Shown in pieces: positions 17,111 through 24,498 of a stretch of 64,000 nt of DNA. The DNA comes from Ferrimonas marina (GTDB lineage: Bacteria > Pseudomonadota > Gammaproteobacteria > Enterobacterales > Shewanellaceae). Under the pieces are notes generated by a model. The model searched no databases, was not told the DNA's origin, and saw only the letters and a program-made list of their open reading frames with translations. Every line of letters starts with the position of its first letter. Position 1 is the stretch's first letter. Both the position numbers and the translations under genes were made by a program. The stretch lies in contig NZ_FQXG01000006.1 in the NCBI RefSeq assembly GCF_900129905.1, forward strand, positions 330,580-394,579, written 5' to 3'.

Positions 17111-18852
17111 AACGCCAACTGAAGAAACGCTTGGGAGACCTGCTGGTTGAGCAGGGGGTGATCAGCGGCGAACAGCTGGCCCAGGCCCTGGCCTCGCAGA
17201 AGCAGGACGGTCGCAAGCTGGGTAAGACCCTGGTGGCCAATGGCGCCCTCAGTGAGGAGCAGCTGCTGACCTTCGTGGCCCAGCAGATGGCGATCCCCTT
17301 CCTCGACATCAGTCGTCGCCGCATCGCCCCTGAGCTGGTGCAGTTGCTGCCTGAGGTGCACGCCCGTCGTCACCGTGCTCTGCTGGTGGAGGCGGATCAG
17401 GATCGGGTGTTGCTGGCGATGAGCGACCCCGCTGATCTGGCCGCGCTGGACACCCTGGAGACCTTGCTAGCCCCCCGTCGGGTGGAGCTGGCGGTGGCCA
17501 CCGAGGGCCAGCTGCTCGATGCCTTTGACAACCTCTACCGCAAGACCGAGAAGATCGCCTCCATTGCCGGCGAGCTGGAGCAGGAGTACGGCGATCAGCC
17601 GGAGTTCTCCCTGGCCGGTGCCCTGGGGGACGCCGACGAAAGCGACGCCACCGTGGTGCGGCTGCTGCAGTCGATCTTTGAGGAGGCACTGCAGCTGCGG
17701 GCCTCCGATATCCACATCGAGCCCGGCGACAAGGTGCTGCGGATCCGCTACCGGGTGGACGGTCAGTTGATGGAGAGCACCCTGAGCGAGTACCGGGTCA
17801 GCAACGCGCTGGTGCTGCGGATCAAGCTGATGGCCGGGCTGGATATCTCTGAGAAGCGTTTGCCCCAGGATGGCCGCTTCCAGTTTGGCGTGCAGAGCCA
17901 CGAGGTGGATGTGCGAGTCTCGACCCTGCCAACCCAGCACGGTGAGTCGGTGGTGATGCGTCTGCTCGACCAATCCCTGGGCCTGTTGGCACTGGAACAG
18001 ACCGGCATGCCGGATCCGCTGGTGGCCAAGCTGCGCCACCAGGCGTCGCGTCCCCACGGCATGATCCTGGTGACCGGCCCCACAGGCTCCGGTAAAACCA
18101 CTACCCTGTATGCCCTGCTCAGCGAGCTGAACCAGCCCAACCGCAAGATCATCACGGTGGAAGACCCGGTGGAATACCGGCTGGAGCGGATCAGCCAGGT
18201 TCAGGTCAACAGCAAGATTGAGCTGGATTTTGCCCGGGTGCTGCGCACCGCCCTGCGTCAGGATCCGGACGTGATCATGGTGGGGGAGATGCGCGACCAG
18301 GAGACGGTGGAGATCGGCCTGCGCGGCGCCTTGACCGGTCACCTGGTGCTGTCGACCCTGCACACCAACGACGCGGTCAGCTCGACCTTGCGTTTGATCG
18401 ACATGGGGGCGGCACCCTACTTGGTCGCCTCGGCGCTGCGGGCGATCCTGGCCCAGCGCCTGGTGCGGCGGGTGTGCCGCCACTGCGAAACCGAACATCG
18501 GCCCGACGTGGCGGAGCAGGCCTGGCTGCACCACGTGGGGGGAGCGGAGCTAGCCAACGCTCGCTTCCGTCGTGGCAGCGGCTGCCAGCGCTGTAACCAG
18601 ACCGGTTACCGTGGCCGCATCGGCGTGTTTGAACTGCTGGAGCTGGATGAGCCCATGGTGGACGCCCTGCGCAGCGAGGATCCCCAGGCCTTTGCCCAGG
18701 CGGTGAAGGCCAGCGGCCAGTTCCGTCCGCTGGCGATGGCGGCGCTGGATTATGCCCGTGAGGGGATCACCACAGTGGCGGAGGCGATGCGCCTGGCCGA
18801 GGACATCAGCCTCAATGACGAGGGGTTGTTGCGCGGGAGCGACGCCGGATGA
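17107..18852 (+). CDS. mshE: MSHA pilus extension ATPase MshE with c-di-GMP-binding N-domain
   Basis: A 581-residue GspE/PilB-family hexameric ATPase that powers pilus extension. The N-domain holds two copies of the MshEN-type motif: RLGDLLVEQGVISGEQLAQA (from residue 8) and KLGKTLVANGALSEEQLL (from about 37). In the family this pair binds c-di-GMP. Walker A GPTGSGKT is near residue 323, the Asp box and Walker B (DPDVIMVGEMRD) near 387, and a tetracysteine zinc site (CRHC near 456, CQRC near 495) follows. It overlaps mshN by ATGA. The motifs strongly suggest second-messenger control of pilus extension. Confidence 0.96.
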   Translation: MKRQLKKRLGDLLVEQGVISGEQLAQALASQKQDGRKLGKTLVANGALSEEQLLTFVAQQMAIPFLDISRRRIAPELVQLLPEVHARRHRALLVEADQDRVLLAMSDPADLAALDTLETLLAPRRVELAVATEGQLLDAFDNLYRKTEKIASIAGELEQEYGDQPEFSLAGALGDADESDATVVRLLQSIFEEALQLRASDIHIEPGDKVLRIRYRVDGQLMESTLSEYRVSNALVLRIKLMAGLDISEKRLPQDGRFQFGVQSHEVDVRVSTLPTQHGESVVMRLLDQSLGLLALEQTGMPDPLVAKLRHQASRPHGMILVTGPTGSGKTTTLYALLSELNQPNRKIITVEDPVEYRLERISQVQVNSKIELDFARVLRTALRQDPDVIMVGEMRDQETVEIGLRGALTGHLVLSTLHTNDAVSSTLRLIDMGAAPYLVASALRAILAQRLVRRVCRHCETEHRPDVAEQAWLHHVGGAELANARFRRGSGCQRCNQTGYRGRIGVFELLELDEPMVDALRSEDPQAFAQAVKASGQFRPLAMAALDYAREGITTVAEAMRLAEDISLNDEGLLRGSDAG

Positions 18853-18876
18853 GCCTAGGGATGGGGGAGCGCTGAG

Positions 18877-20097
18877 ATGATCCAGTATCAATACCGCGGT
18901 CGCGACAGCCGGGGTCAGCTGGTGACTGGCGAGCTGGAGGCGAACAACGCCACCAGCGCGGCGGACCAGTTGATGCGCCGGGCCATCGTGGTGCTGGAGC
19001 TGACCCCCCGTAAGGCGGGACAGCAGCACTCCTGGCTCAATCAACTGAAGCGGCGGGTACCCCTGCCGGTACTGATGCTGTTTACCCGTCAGATGCAGTC
19101 GCTGACCCGCTCCGGTGTGCCGCTGCTGCAGGCCCTAAATGGCCTGGCGGAGAGCCAGCACCACCCGATGATGCGCGACACCCTGGTGGAACTGAAAGAG
19201 CAGCTGGTGGCCGGTCGCACCCTGTCGGCGGCGATGAATGACCACCCCCGGGTGTTCAGTGACATGTACGTGGCGATGATCCACGTCGGTGAGAACACCG
19301 GTAAGCTGGATGAGTCGTTCGAGCGGCTCTACCGTCACCTGGAGCGGGAGCAGGATACCCGCCGTCAGATCGCCTCGGCCACCCGTTACCCCATCCTGGT
19401 GGTGGCGGTGATCACCCTGGCCCTGCTGGTGCTGAACCTGCTGGTGATCCCCAAGTTTGCCGACATGTTCAGCAAGTTCAATGCGGATCTGCCCTGGCCG
19501 ACCCAGGTGCTGATCAGCACCTCCAACTTCTTCGTCAACTACTGGTACCTGATGCTGCTGGCGCTGCTGGCCGCGGTGCTGGGCTGGGTCTGGTACACCC
19601 ACACCGAGGCGGGCGGGATCCGCTGGGATCGCTGGAAGCTCAAGTTGCCGCTGGTGGGCACCCTGCTGCAGCGCGCCTCCTTAAGCCGCTTTGGCCGCAG
19701 CCTGGGGATGATGCTGCGTGGCGGGGTACCGGTTAACCAGGCACTGCAGTTGGTGGCGGCGGCGGTGGACAACCGCTTTATGCACGGTCGCATCGTTGCG
19801 ATGCGCCGGGCCATTGAGGGCGGCGACAACCTGCACCGCTCCGCCCGCCAATCGGAGCTCTTTACCCCGCTGGTGCTGCAGATGCTGGCGGTGGGGGAGG
19901 AGACCGGTCGGACCGACGAGCTGCTGGACGACCTGGCGGAGTTTTACGACCGCGAGGTGGAGTTTGAGCTGAAGTCGCTGACCGCCAAGATCGAACCCAT
20001 CCTGCTGGTGGTCGTGGCGGGCATGGTGCTGGTGCTGGCCCTGGGGATCTACCTGCCGATGTGGGACATGTTCTCCGCCATCCAGGGCGGGCGTTAA
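18877..20097 (+). CDS. mshG: MSHA inner-membrane platform protein MshG (PilC-like)
   Basis: A 406-residue GspF/PilC-family protein that forms the inner-membrane platform coupling the ATPase to pilin insertion. Two GspF domains are readable: FTRQMQSLTRSGVPLLQALN (about 69-88) and FGRSLGMMLRGGVPVNQALQ (about 271-290). Membrane segments lie near 170-190, 215-240 and 375-395. The N-terminal YQYRGRDSRGQLVTGELEA is typical. It lies 24 nt after mshE, with GGGGGAG before the ATG, and mshF follows within 2 nt. Confidence 0.95.
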   Translation: MIQYQYRGRDSRGQLVTGELEANNATSAADQLMRRAIVVLELTPRKAGQQHSWLNQLKRRVPLPVLMLFTRQMQSLTRSGVPLLQALNGLAESQHHPMMRDTLVELKEQLVAGRTLSAAMNDHPRVFSDMYVAMIHVGENTGKLDESFERLYRHLEREQDTRRQIASATRYPILVVAVITLALLVLNLLVIPKFADMFSKFNADLPWPTQVLISTSNFFVNYWYLMLLALLAAVLGWVWYTHTEAGGIRWDRWKLKLPLVGTLLQRASLSRFGRSLGMMLRGGVPVNQALQLVAAAVDNRFMHGRIVAMRRAIEGGDNLHRSARQSELFTPLVLQMLAVGEETGRTDELLDDLAEFYDREVEFELKSLTAKIEPILLVVVAGMVLVLALGIYLPMWDMFSAIQGGR

Positions 20098-20099
20098 CC

Positions 20100-20504
20100 G
20101 TGCGCCGGCCCTGGCTGATGCTGGCGTTGACCCTGCTGCTGGTGGTCGTGTGGTTGGGCCGGGGCTGGTTTTTGCCCCAGTCGCCGCCGGTGCCGCCGGA
20201 GCTGGTGCAGCAGCGTTTGCTGGACTCGCTTAACGAGGCTCGGGGCCAGTGGCTGATGCAGGGCCGCAGCGAGCGGATCCAGTGGCAGGGGCCGGATAGC
20301 CAGGCGGGGGTGTTGAAGATGAACCGCCAGGGCTGGCCCGAGCCGCAGTCGGATTGTGCCGGGCTGTGGGGCAGGCTGATGGGGCAGCCGGGGCTGGCGC
20401 TGATCCAGGCCAGCGAAGGCTCGCCCTCGGTATGTCGATTTGATTTAACCGGCGATGGGGTACTGACCTATTACCCTGCCACTGGCAGCTTGATTTTAGG
20501 TTGA
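20100..20504 (+). CDS. mshF: MSHA biogenesis protein MshF
   Basis: A 134-residue protein with one N-terminal membrane segment (LMLALTLLLVVVWLGRGWFL) and a small periplasmic domain with two Cys (SDCAGLWG, SVCRFDL). MshF is a poorly understood MSHA component recognised by its place between mshG and mshB. The GTG at 20100, 2 nt after the mshG stop, gives a normal bitopic protein. The longer open frame from 20061 would overlap the mshG C-terminus with no ribosome site. It ends the assembly half of the locus; a 104-nt gap precedes mshB. Confidence 0.75.
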   Translation: MRRPWLMLALTLLLVVVWLGRGWFLPQSPPVPPELVQQRLLDSLNEARGQWLMQGRSERIQWQGPDSQAGVLKMNRQGWPEPQSDCAGLWGRLMGQPGLALIQASEGSPSVCRFDLTGDGVLTYYPATGSLILG

Positions 20505-20608
20505 AAAATAACCGGTCGCTCTTTCACTGACTAGTTCAATACACCAGTTTGTGCGAGGGTGACCACAGCGGCTCCGCTAGGGGTGCAACGTTTTTTTGCG
20601 AGGGAATT

Positions 20609-21196
20609 ATGCGTCATCAAAAGGGCTTTACCTTTGTCGAGCTGGTCATCGTGGTGGTGATCCTCGGCCTGCTGGCCGCGGCGGCCTTGCCGCGATTTAT
20701 CAATATCACCGATGAGGCCGAGCGTGCCGCGTCGGAAGGGGTTGGCGGCGGCTTTGCCTCTGCCGTCGGGGTGACCCGTGCCCAGTGGGAGGTGGACAAC
20801 CGCCCGGCGGACGAGGTGCTGCTGTCCGGCGTGCCGGTGGCGGTGAACGCCTTTGGTTACCCCTCCGGTGGCGGTGCCCCGGATGGCATGAGCGAAGCGC
20901 AATGCGCCACCGCCTTCAGCGATATCCTGCAAAGTGCACCGCCGACGGCGCTGCAGGGTGAAGACGCCAGCACCGCACGCTACTACGTCACGGTACGCAG
21001 TGGCGGCGGCAACGCCACCACCCCGGCCGGGGATGAGATCACCGGCCTGAGCCGCTGTGTCTACCACGCCATCACCTCGCTGGAACTGAACGCCAACACC
21101 GGTGTGCCCAGCCCGGCGACCCCGAACCCGGACAGCGTGGGCACCGGCTTTATCTACAACAGCGGCACCGGCCAGGTGATCAGCTTTACCAACTAA
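20609..21196 (+). CDS. mshB: MSHA minor pilin MshB
   Basis: A 195-residue type IV prepilin: leader MRHQKG, then mature FTFVELVIVVVILGLLAA with Glu at +5, the signature cut and methylated by the prepilin peptidase. The C-terminal domain has two Cys (EAQCATAF, LSRCVYH) likely to form the D-loop disulfide. GAGGGA lies just upstream of ATG 20609; the upstream frame from 20549 has no leader-like start. It follows a 104-nt gap after mshF, so the structural genes may have their own promoter, as reported for MSHA loci elsewhere, but no clear -35/-10 was found. Confidence 0.9.
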   Translation: MRHQKGFTFVELVIVVVILGLLAAAALPRFINITDEAERAASEGVGGGFASAVGVTRAQWEVDNRPADEVLLSGVPVAVNAFGYPSGGGAPDGMSEAQCATAFSDILQSAPPTALQGEDASTARYYVTVRSGGGNATTPAGDEITGLSRCVYHAITSLELNANTGVPSPATPNPDSVGTGFIYNSGTGQVISFTN

Positions 21197-21243
21197 GGAT
21201 TCGGCCCCAGGGCCATTTTGGGATTGTTATAGGAGTCAATACG

Positions 21244-21750
21244 ATGAAACAGCAACGCGGTTTTACCCTGATTGAGCTGGTGGTGGTGATCGTGATCCTC
21301 GGGATCCTCGCCGTTTACGCCGCACCGAAATTTATCAACCTGCAGACCGATGCCCGCGCCGCCACCCTGGACGGCATGTCCGGCGCGCTGAAGGGCGCCA
21401 ACTCCCTGGTCTACTCCAAGGCGGCGATCGCTGGTGTTGAGGGCACGGATTGTTCCGACGCCACCTCCGCTTGTACTATCGCCATCGATAACGCGACGAC
21501 TCCGACCACCGTGGTGCCGGTGTTTGGTTACGTTCAGGGCGCGGTGGCCGATGTGACCGCCATCCTCGACATCGACACCACCAACGAGTGGGGTGTGGCG
21601 GTTCCGGATGCCGCGGTTTCCTCCGCCGATATCATTATTTATCCTCAGCAGATCGCGCCGACCACCTCTGCCAAGTGCTTCCTGGAGTACACTCAGCCCT
21701 CCGCGGCGGGTGATCTCCCGGTGTATGACGTGGTATCAACCAACTGCTGA
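21244..21750 (+). CDS. mshA: MSHA major pilin MshA, first copy
   Basis: A 168-residue prepilin: leader MKQQRG, mature FTLIELVVVIVILGILAVYA with Glu +5. The globular domain has four Cys (GTDCSDATSAC, AKCFLEY and the terminal TNC). It is closely related to the next gene over the first 60 or so residues (APKFINLQTDAR, LKGANSLVYSKAAIAGVEG) and diverges after that. AGGAG is 9 nt upstream. A hairpin with a T-rich tail directly after the stop (21765-21796) could terminate most transcripts here, as expected for an abundant major pilin. Confidence 0.92.
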   Translation: MKQQRGFTLIELVVVIVILGILAVYAAPKFINLQTDARAATLDGMSGALKGANSLVYSKAAIAGVEGTDCSDATSACTIAIDNATTPTTVVPVFGYVQGAVADVTAILDIDTTNEWGVAVPDAAVSSADIIIYPQQIAPTTSAKCFLEYTQPSAAGDLPVYDVVSTNC

Positions 21751-21764
21751 TCGGCGTTAACCTT

Positions 21765-21796
21765 GGGCGCTCTGAGTTTGAGCGCCCCTTTGCTTT
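21765..21796 (+). terminator. Hairpin between the two mshA copies (partial terminator or processing site)
   Basis: Stem GGGCGCTC / GAGCGCCC (21765-21772 and 21780-21787), 7-nt loop, tail CTTTGCTTT. It lies 15 nt after the first mshA stop. The interrupted T run suggests incomplete termination, so the first pilin would be made in excess over downstream minor pilins. It may also protect the upstream mRNA from 3' decay. Confidence 0.65.
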
Positions 21797-21831
21797 ACCT
21801 ATTTAGGGTTGTTCCAGTTCAGGAAGAGACA

Positions 21832-22323
21832 ATGAAAAAACAACAAGGCGGCTTTACCCTGATTGAGCTGGTGGTGGTGATCGTGATCCTGGGGATCCTG
21901 TCGGTCTACGCCGCACCGAAGTTCATCAACATCCAGAGCGATGCCCGCATCGCCACCCTGCGCGGTGCGGAAGGGGCGATCAAGGGTGCCAATGCGCTGG
22001 TCTACTCCAAGGCTGCCATCGGTGGTGTGGAAGGGGCGGCGGATGACACCGTAACCATCGACGGCGTCGACACCAAGATCGCCTACGGCTATGTGCAGGA
22101 GGATTACGCCTCCATCGCCAACATCCTGGATGCCGACATTGAGCAGCTCACCGCCACCACCGATGTGGCCGCTGCCGAGTGGGGGATCTACGTCGATACC
22201 ACTGCCAGCAACCTCAAGGTGGTGCCCAAGGGCTTCTCTGCGGGCCAGGCGTGCCATCTGATCTACGTCGAGGCCACCAATACCACGCGCCCGGATTACA
22301 GCATCCTGGCCACGGACTGCTAA
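21832..22323 (+). CDS. MSHA pilin MshA paralog, second copy
   Basis: A 163-residue prepilin: leader MKKQQGG, mature FTLIELVVVIVILGILSVYA with Glu +5. The first 60 mature residues nearly equal those of the preceding MshA. The C-terminal half is different and has only two Cys (GQACHLIYV and the final TDC) instead of four. Start 21832 is set by AGGAAGAG 6 nt upstream; the frame open from 21763 has no leader. Either copy could be the major subunit; tandem duplication with divergence of the exposed half is the simplest reading. Confidence 0.9.
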   Translation: MKKQQGGFTLIELVVVIVILGILSVYAAPKFINIQSDARIATLRGAEGAIKGANALVYSKAAIGGVEGAADDTVTIDGVDTKIAYGYVQEDYASIANILDADIEQLTATTDVAAAEWGIYVDTTASNLKVVPKGFSAGQACHLIYVEATNTTRPDYSILATDC

Positions 22324-22340
22324 GTAACCCCACGTAACGA

Positions 22341-22360
22341 GGGGGAGCATCGCCTCCCCC
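22341..22360 (+). promoter_or_regulatory. Hairpin between the second mshA and mshC
   Basis: Stem GGGGGAG / CTCCCCC (22341-22347 and 22354-22360) with a 6-nt loop, no T run after it, 10 nt before the mshC ATG. It could stabilise the upstream pilin mRNA or limit access to the mshC start, which lacks a clear ribosome site. Its effect is inference. Confidence 0.5.
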
Positions 22361-22370
22361 ACAAAGCCCT

Positions 22371-22784
22371 ATGCAGTGTTCTCGTGGCTTTACCCTGATC
22401 GAGCTGGTGGTGGTGATCATCCTGGTCAGCATCCTATCGGTGTTTGCCCTGCCGCGTTTGCTGGGGGCTTCGTCGTACCAGACCGAAGTGACCCGGGATG
22501 CGCTGATCGCGGATCTGCGGGTGATGCAGCAGCATCGCCTGGCGGGGCAAGGCTGCCAGTTAATCGCTGGCAGCGACGCCTATCGGCTCGATGGCGACTG
22601 CGAGGGAGGTCGCTCCCTCTCCGGCCTTAGCCTGTTCCTTGGCAGCAGTGAATCCTTCACCCTCACCATGGACGCCATGGGTCGACCCACCGGCGATTGC
22701 GATAATGGCTGTGCCCTGCAGTTGGTGGGGCAAAGCAATCTGTCCATCTGTTTGGAGTCGGAGGGCTATGTCCATGGCTGCTAA
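22371..22784 (+). CDS. mshC: MSHA minor pilin MshC
   Basis: A 137-residue prepilin with leader MQCSRG and mature FTLIELVVVIILVSILSVFA (Glu +5). It has several Cys in the globular part (GQGCQLIAG, DGDCEGG, GDCDNGC, SICLE, final HGC), more than the other pilins here. No strong ribosome site is visible and a hairpin sits immediately upstream, suggesting low or coupled translation. The 3' end overlaps mshD by 11 nt. Confidence 0.85.
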   Translation: MQCSRGFTLIELVVVIILVSILSVFALPRLLGASSYQTEVTRDALIADLRVMQQHRLAGQGCQLIAGSDAYRLDGDCEGGRSLSGLSLFLGSSESFTLTMDAMGRPTGDCDNGCALQLVGQSNLSICLESEGYVHGC

Positions 22785-23286
22785 ACCGGGAACTGTGCGC
22801 CGACTGGCCGGGTTTACCCTGGTGGAGATGGTGGTGGGCATGGTGGTGCTGGCCATCGCCCTGGTGCTGATCGCTACCTTGTTGTTCCCCCTGGGGGAGC
22901 GTGCAGCGCTGAGCGTGCACCGGGCTAAATCGGCCCAGCTCGGTCAGGCGGTGCTGGCGCAGATGGCTGGCCGCCGGGTCGACCGGGACACCCCCGCCGG
23001 GGGCGGACGGATCGCCAGCCTCAGTTGCTGCGATCAGGACAGCAGTGTTTGTGCCCAGAGCGGGACAGCGCCCGCTGACTGGACCTGGCTGGATCAATTC
23101 CACGGCTACCAGGGAACCCCTCAAGCCCTGTTGGGTAACGACCACTACCAGCAGTTTACCCTGGCGATCCAGGTTCAATGCCTCAGCGACAGTGCCTGGC
23201 CCGACGGGGTCAAGGCGGTGGACCTGTCGGTTACCGCACCGGATGGCGAGGTGTTCCTGTTCACCCAGCTGCGGGGTAATTACTGA
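22774..23286 (+). CDS. mshD: MSHA minor pilin MshD
   Basis: A 170-residue prepilin: leader MAAKPGTVRRLAG, mature FTLVEMVVGMVVLAIALVLI (Glu +5), with CCDQDSSVC and a later QCLSD as likely disulfide Cys. GGAGGG is 8 nt before the ATG at 22774 but only 2 nt before the in-frame ATG at 22768, so 22774 is preferred. It overlaps mshC by 11 nt and mshO by one base (TGATG). Confidence 0.85.
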   Translation: MAAKPGTVRRLAGFTLVEMVVGMVVLAIALVLIATLLFPLGERAALSVHRAKSAQLGQAVLAQMAGRRVDRDTPAGGGRIASLSCCDQDSSVCAQSGTAPADWTWLDQFHGYQGTPQALLGNDHYQQFTLAIQVQCLSDSAWPDGVKAVDLSVTAPDGEVFLFTQLRGNY

Positions 23287-24044
23287 TGCGTCGATATGGC
23301 CCCCTTCGTCGGCGCATGCTCGGACTGACCCTGGTGGAGATGGTGGTGACCCTGGTGGTGATGTCGGTGCTGGCCATTGGCGTCACCGGCTTCCTCACCT
23401 ACGGCACCCGCATCTACGTGGAGGGCCACACCTGGCAGCAGCACCTCAGCAGTATCCGCTTTGCCAGCCAACGGCTGTCCCGGGAGCTGCAGCATGCCCT
23501 GCCGGGTACTGTCGAGATCAGCGGTGGCTGTATCGCGTTTCGCCCGGTGGTGGCCGCTAATCGCTATCTGGGACTCAATCAGGACGAGCTGCGCGGCTAC
23601 CCGCCCCAGTGCTGGGCCGGCAGTGATTGCACCGACTGCGGCGGTTGTACCGATCTGACCCTGGCACTGCTGGAGGGCTACCGGCCTCACCTAGCGCAGC
23701 TGGATCAGCTGGATGTCTCCGCCGGGGAAGCCACCCTGGCTTTCTCCCCCAGCTTGCCGCCGCTGAGCCAAACCGAAGGGCAGCGCTACTTCCTGCTGGA
23801 CGAGGCGGTGACCTGGTGCCAGGTGGGCGAGTCCCTTGAGCGCAACGGCGTGCTGATGGGTGAGGGATTGATCAACGACTTGGCGGTCTGCAATGCCGAG
23901 GGCGCCGACTCCAGCCAGTGCCCGTTCGTGATGACCGCGCCGGGACAGACCCAGAATGCTTTGGTTCGCACCCAGTGGTGGGTGACCGATGGCGACGTAT
24001 CTCAGCGCTTCAGCCAGGAGGTGCAGCTTGTTCACGTACCCTAA
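23286..24044 (+). CDS. mshO: MSHA minor pilin-like protein MshO (PilW-like)
   Basis: A 252-residue prepilin-like protein: leader ending RRRMLG, mature LTLVEMVVTLVVMSVLAIGV with Glu +5 but Leu instead of Phe at +1. It is Cys-rich in the middle (CWAGSDCTDCGGCTDL, about 113-128) and resembles PilW/GspJ tip subunits. The ATG shares a base with the mshD stop. In type IV systems such proteins prime pilus assembly and may present a tip adhesin, here plausibly MshQ. Confidence 0.85.
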   Translation: MRRYGPLRRRMLGLTLVEMVVTLVVMSVLAIGVTGFLTYGTRIYVEGHTWQQHLSSIRFASQRLSRELQHALPGTVEISGGCIAFRPVVAANRYLGLNQDELRGYPPQCWAGSDCTDCGGCTDLTLALLEGYRPHLAQLDQLDVSAGEATLAFSPSLPPLSQTEGQRYFLLDEAVTWCQVGESLERNGVLMGEGLINDLAVCNAEGADSSQCPFVMTAPGQTQNALVRTQWWVTDGDVSQRFSQEVQLVHVP

Positions 24045-24498
24045 GGCCACCGCGCCAGGCCGTTCCCTCAAGCGACAACAGGGCGCGACCCTGATCGTCG
24101 CCGTGTTCGTGCTGACGGTGATGACCCTGCTGGCCACCGTGCTGATCTCTGCCTTGACCCAGGAAAGCCGCAGCGTCGGCTTGGAAACCAACGGCACCCG
24201 GGCCTGGGCGGCGGCGCAAAGCGGCATCGATTGGGGGCTGGCCCAGGTGCTCAATCGCGGCAGCACCGATGCCGTTCAAGCCTGTGAGGGCAGCGGCGGT
24301 GTAGCAGGCAGCACCCTGACCCCTGGCACTGGCCTGGTGGACAGCAATGGCTTCTATAACTGCGAAGTCCAATTGACCTGTCAGCACCAGGACGGCCTGG
24401 ACGGGGTCGAAAATCAATTCATTATGACCGCTGTAGCCCGTTGTGGTGCCGACGCCATTGCCGCCCAGCGACAGATCGAGGTGCTGGCCTATGACTAG
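24028..24498 (+). CDS. mshP: MSHA minor pilin-like protein MshP (PilX-like), TTG start
   Basis: A 156-residue protein with leader FTYPKATAPGRSLKRQQG and a hydrophobic start ATLIVAVFVLTVMTLLATVL that lacks Glu +5, as in PilX/GspK-type tip pilins. Two C-terminal Cys pairs (QACEG, NCEVQLTC, ARCGAD) are visible. No ATG fits; the TTG at 24028 has AGGAGG 6 nt upstream and is the best-supported start. It overlaps the end of mshO by 17 nt and mshQ by 8 nt. Confidence 0.82.
   Translation: MFTYPKATAPGRSLKRQQGATLIVAVFVLTVMTLLATVLISALTQESRSVGLETNGTRAWAAAQSGIDWGLAQVLNRGSTDAVQACEGSGGVAGSTLTPGTGLVDSNGFYNCEVQLTCQHQDGLDGVENQFIMTAVARCGADAIAAQRQIEVLAYD

Noticed and set aside
20505-20608. Promoter or terminator between mshF and mshB
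   Set aside because: A short AGCGG/CCGCT stem and a T run near 20590 are present but separated, and no -35/-10 pair with proper spacing could be supported.
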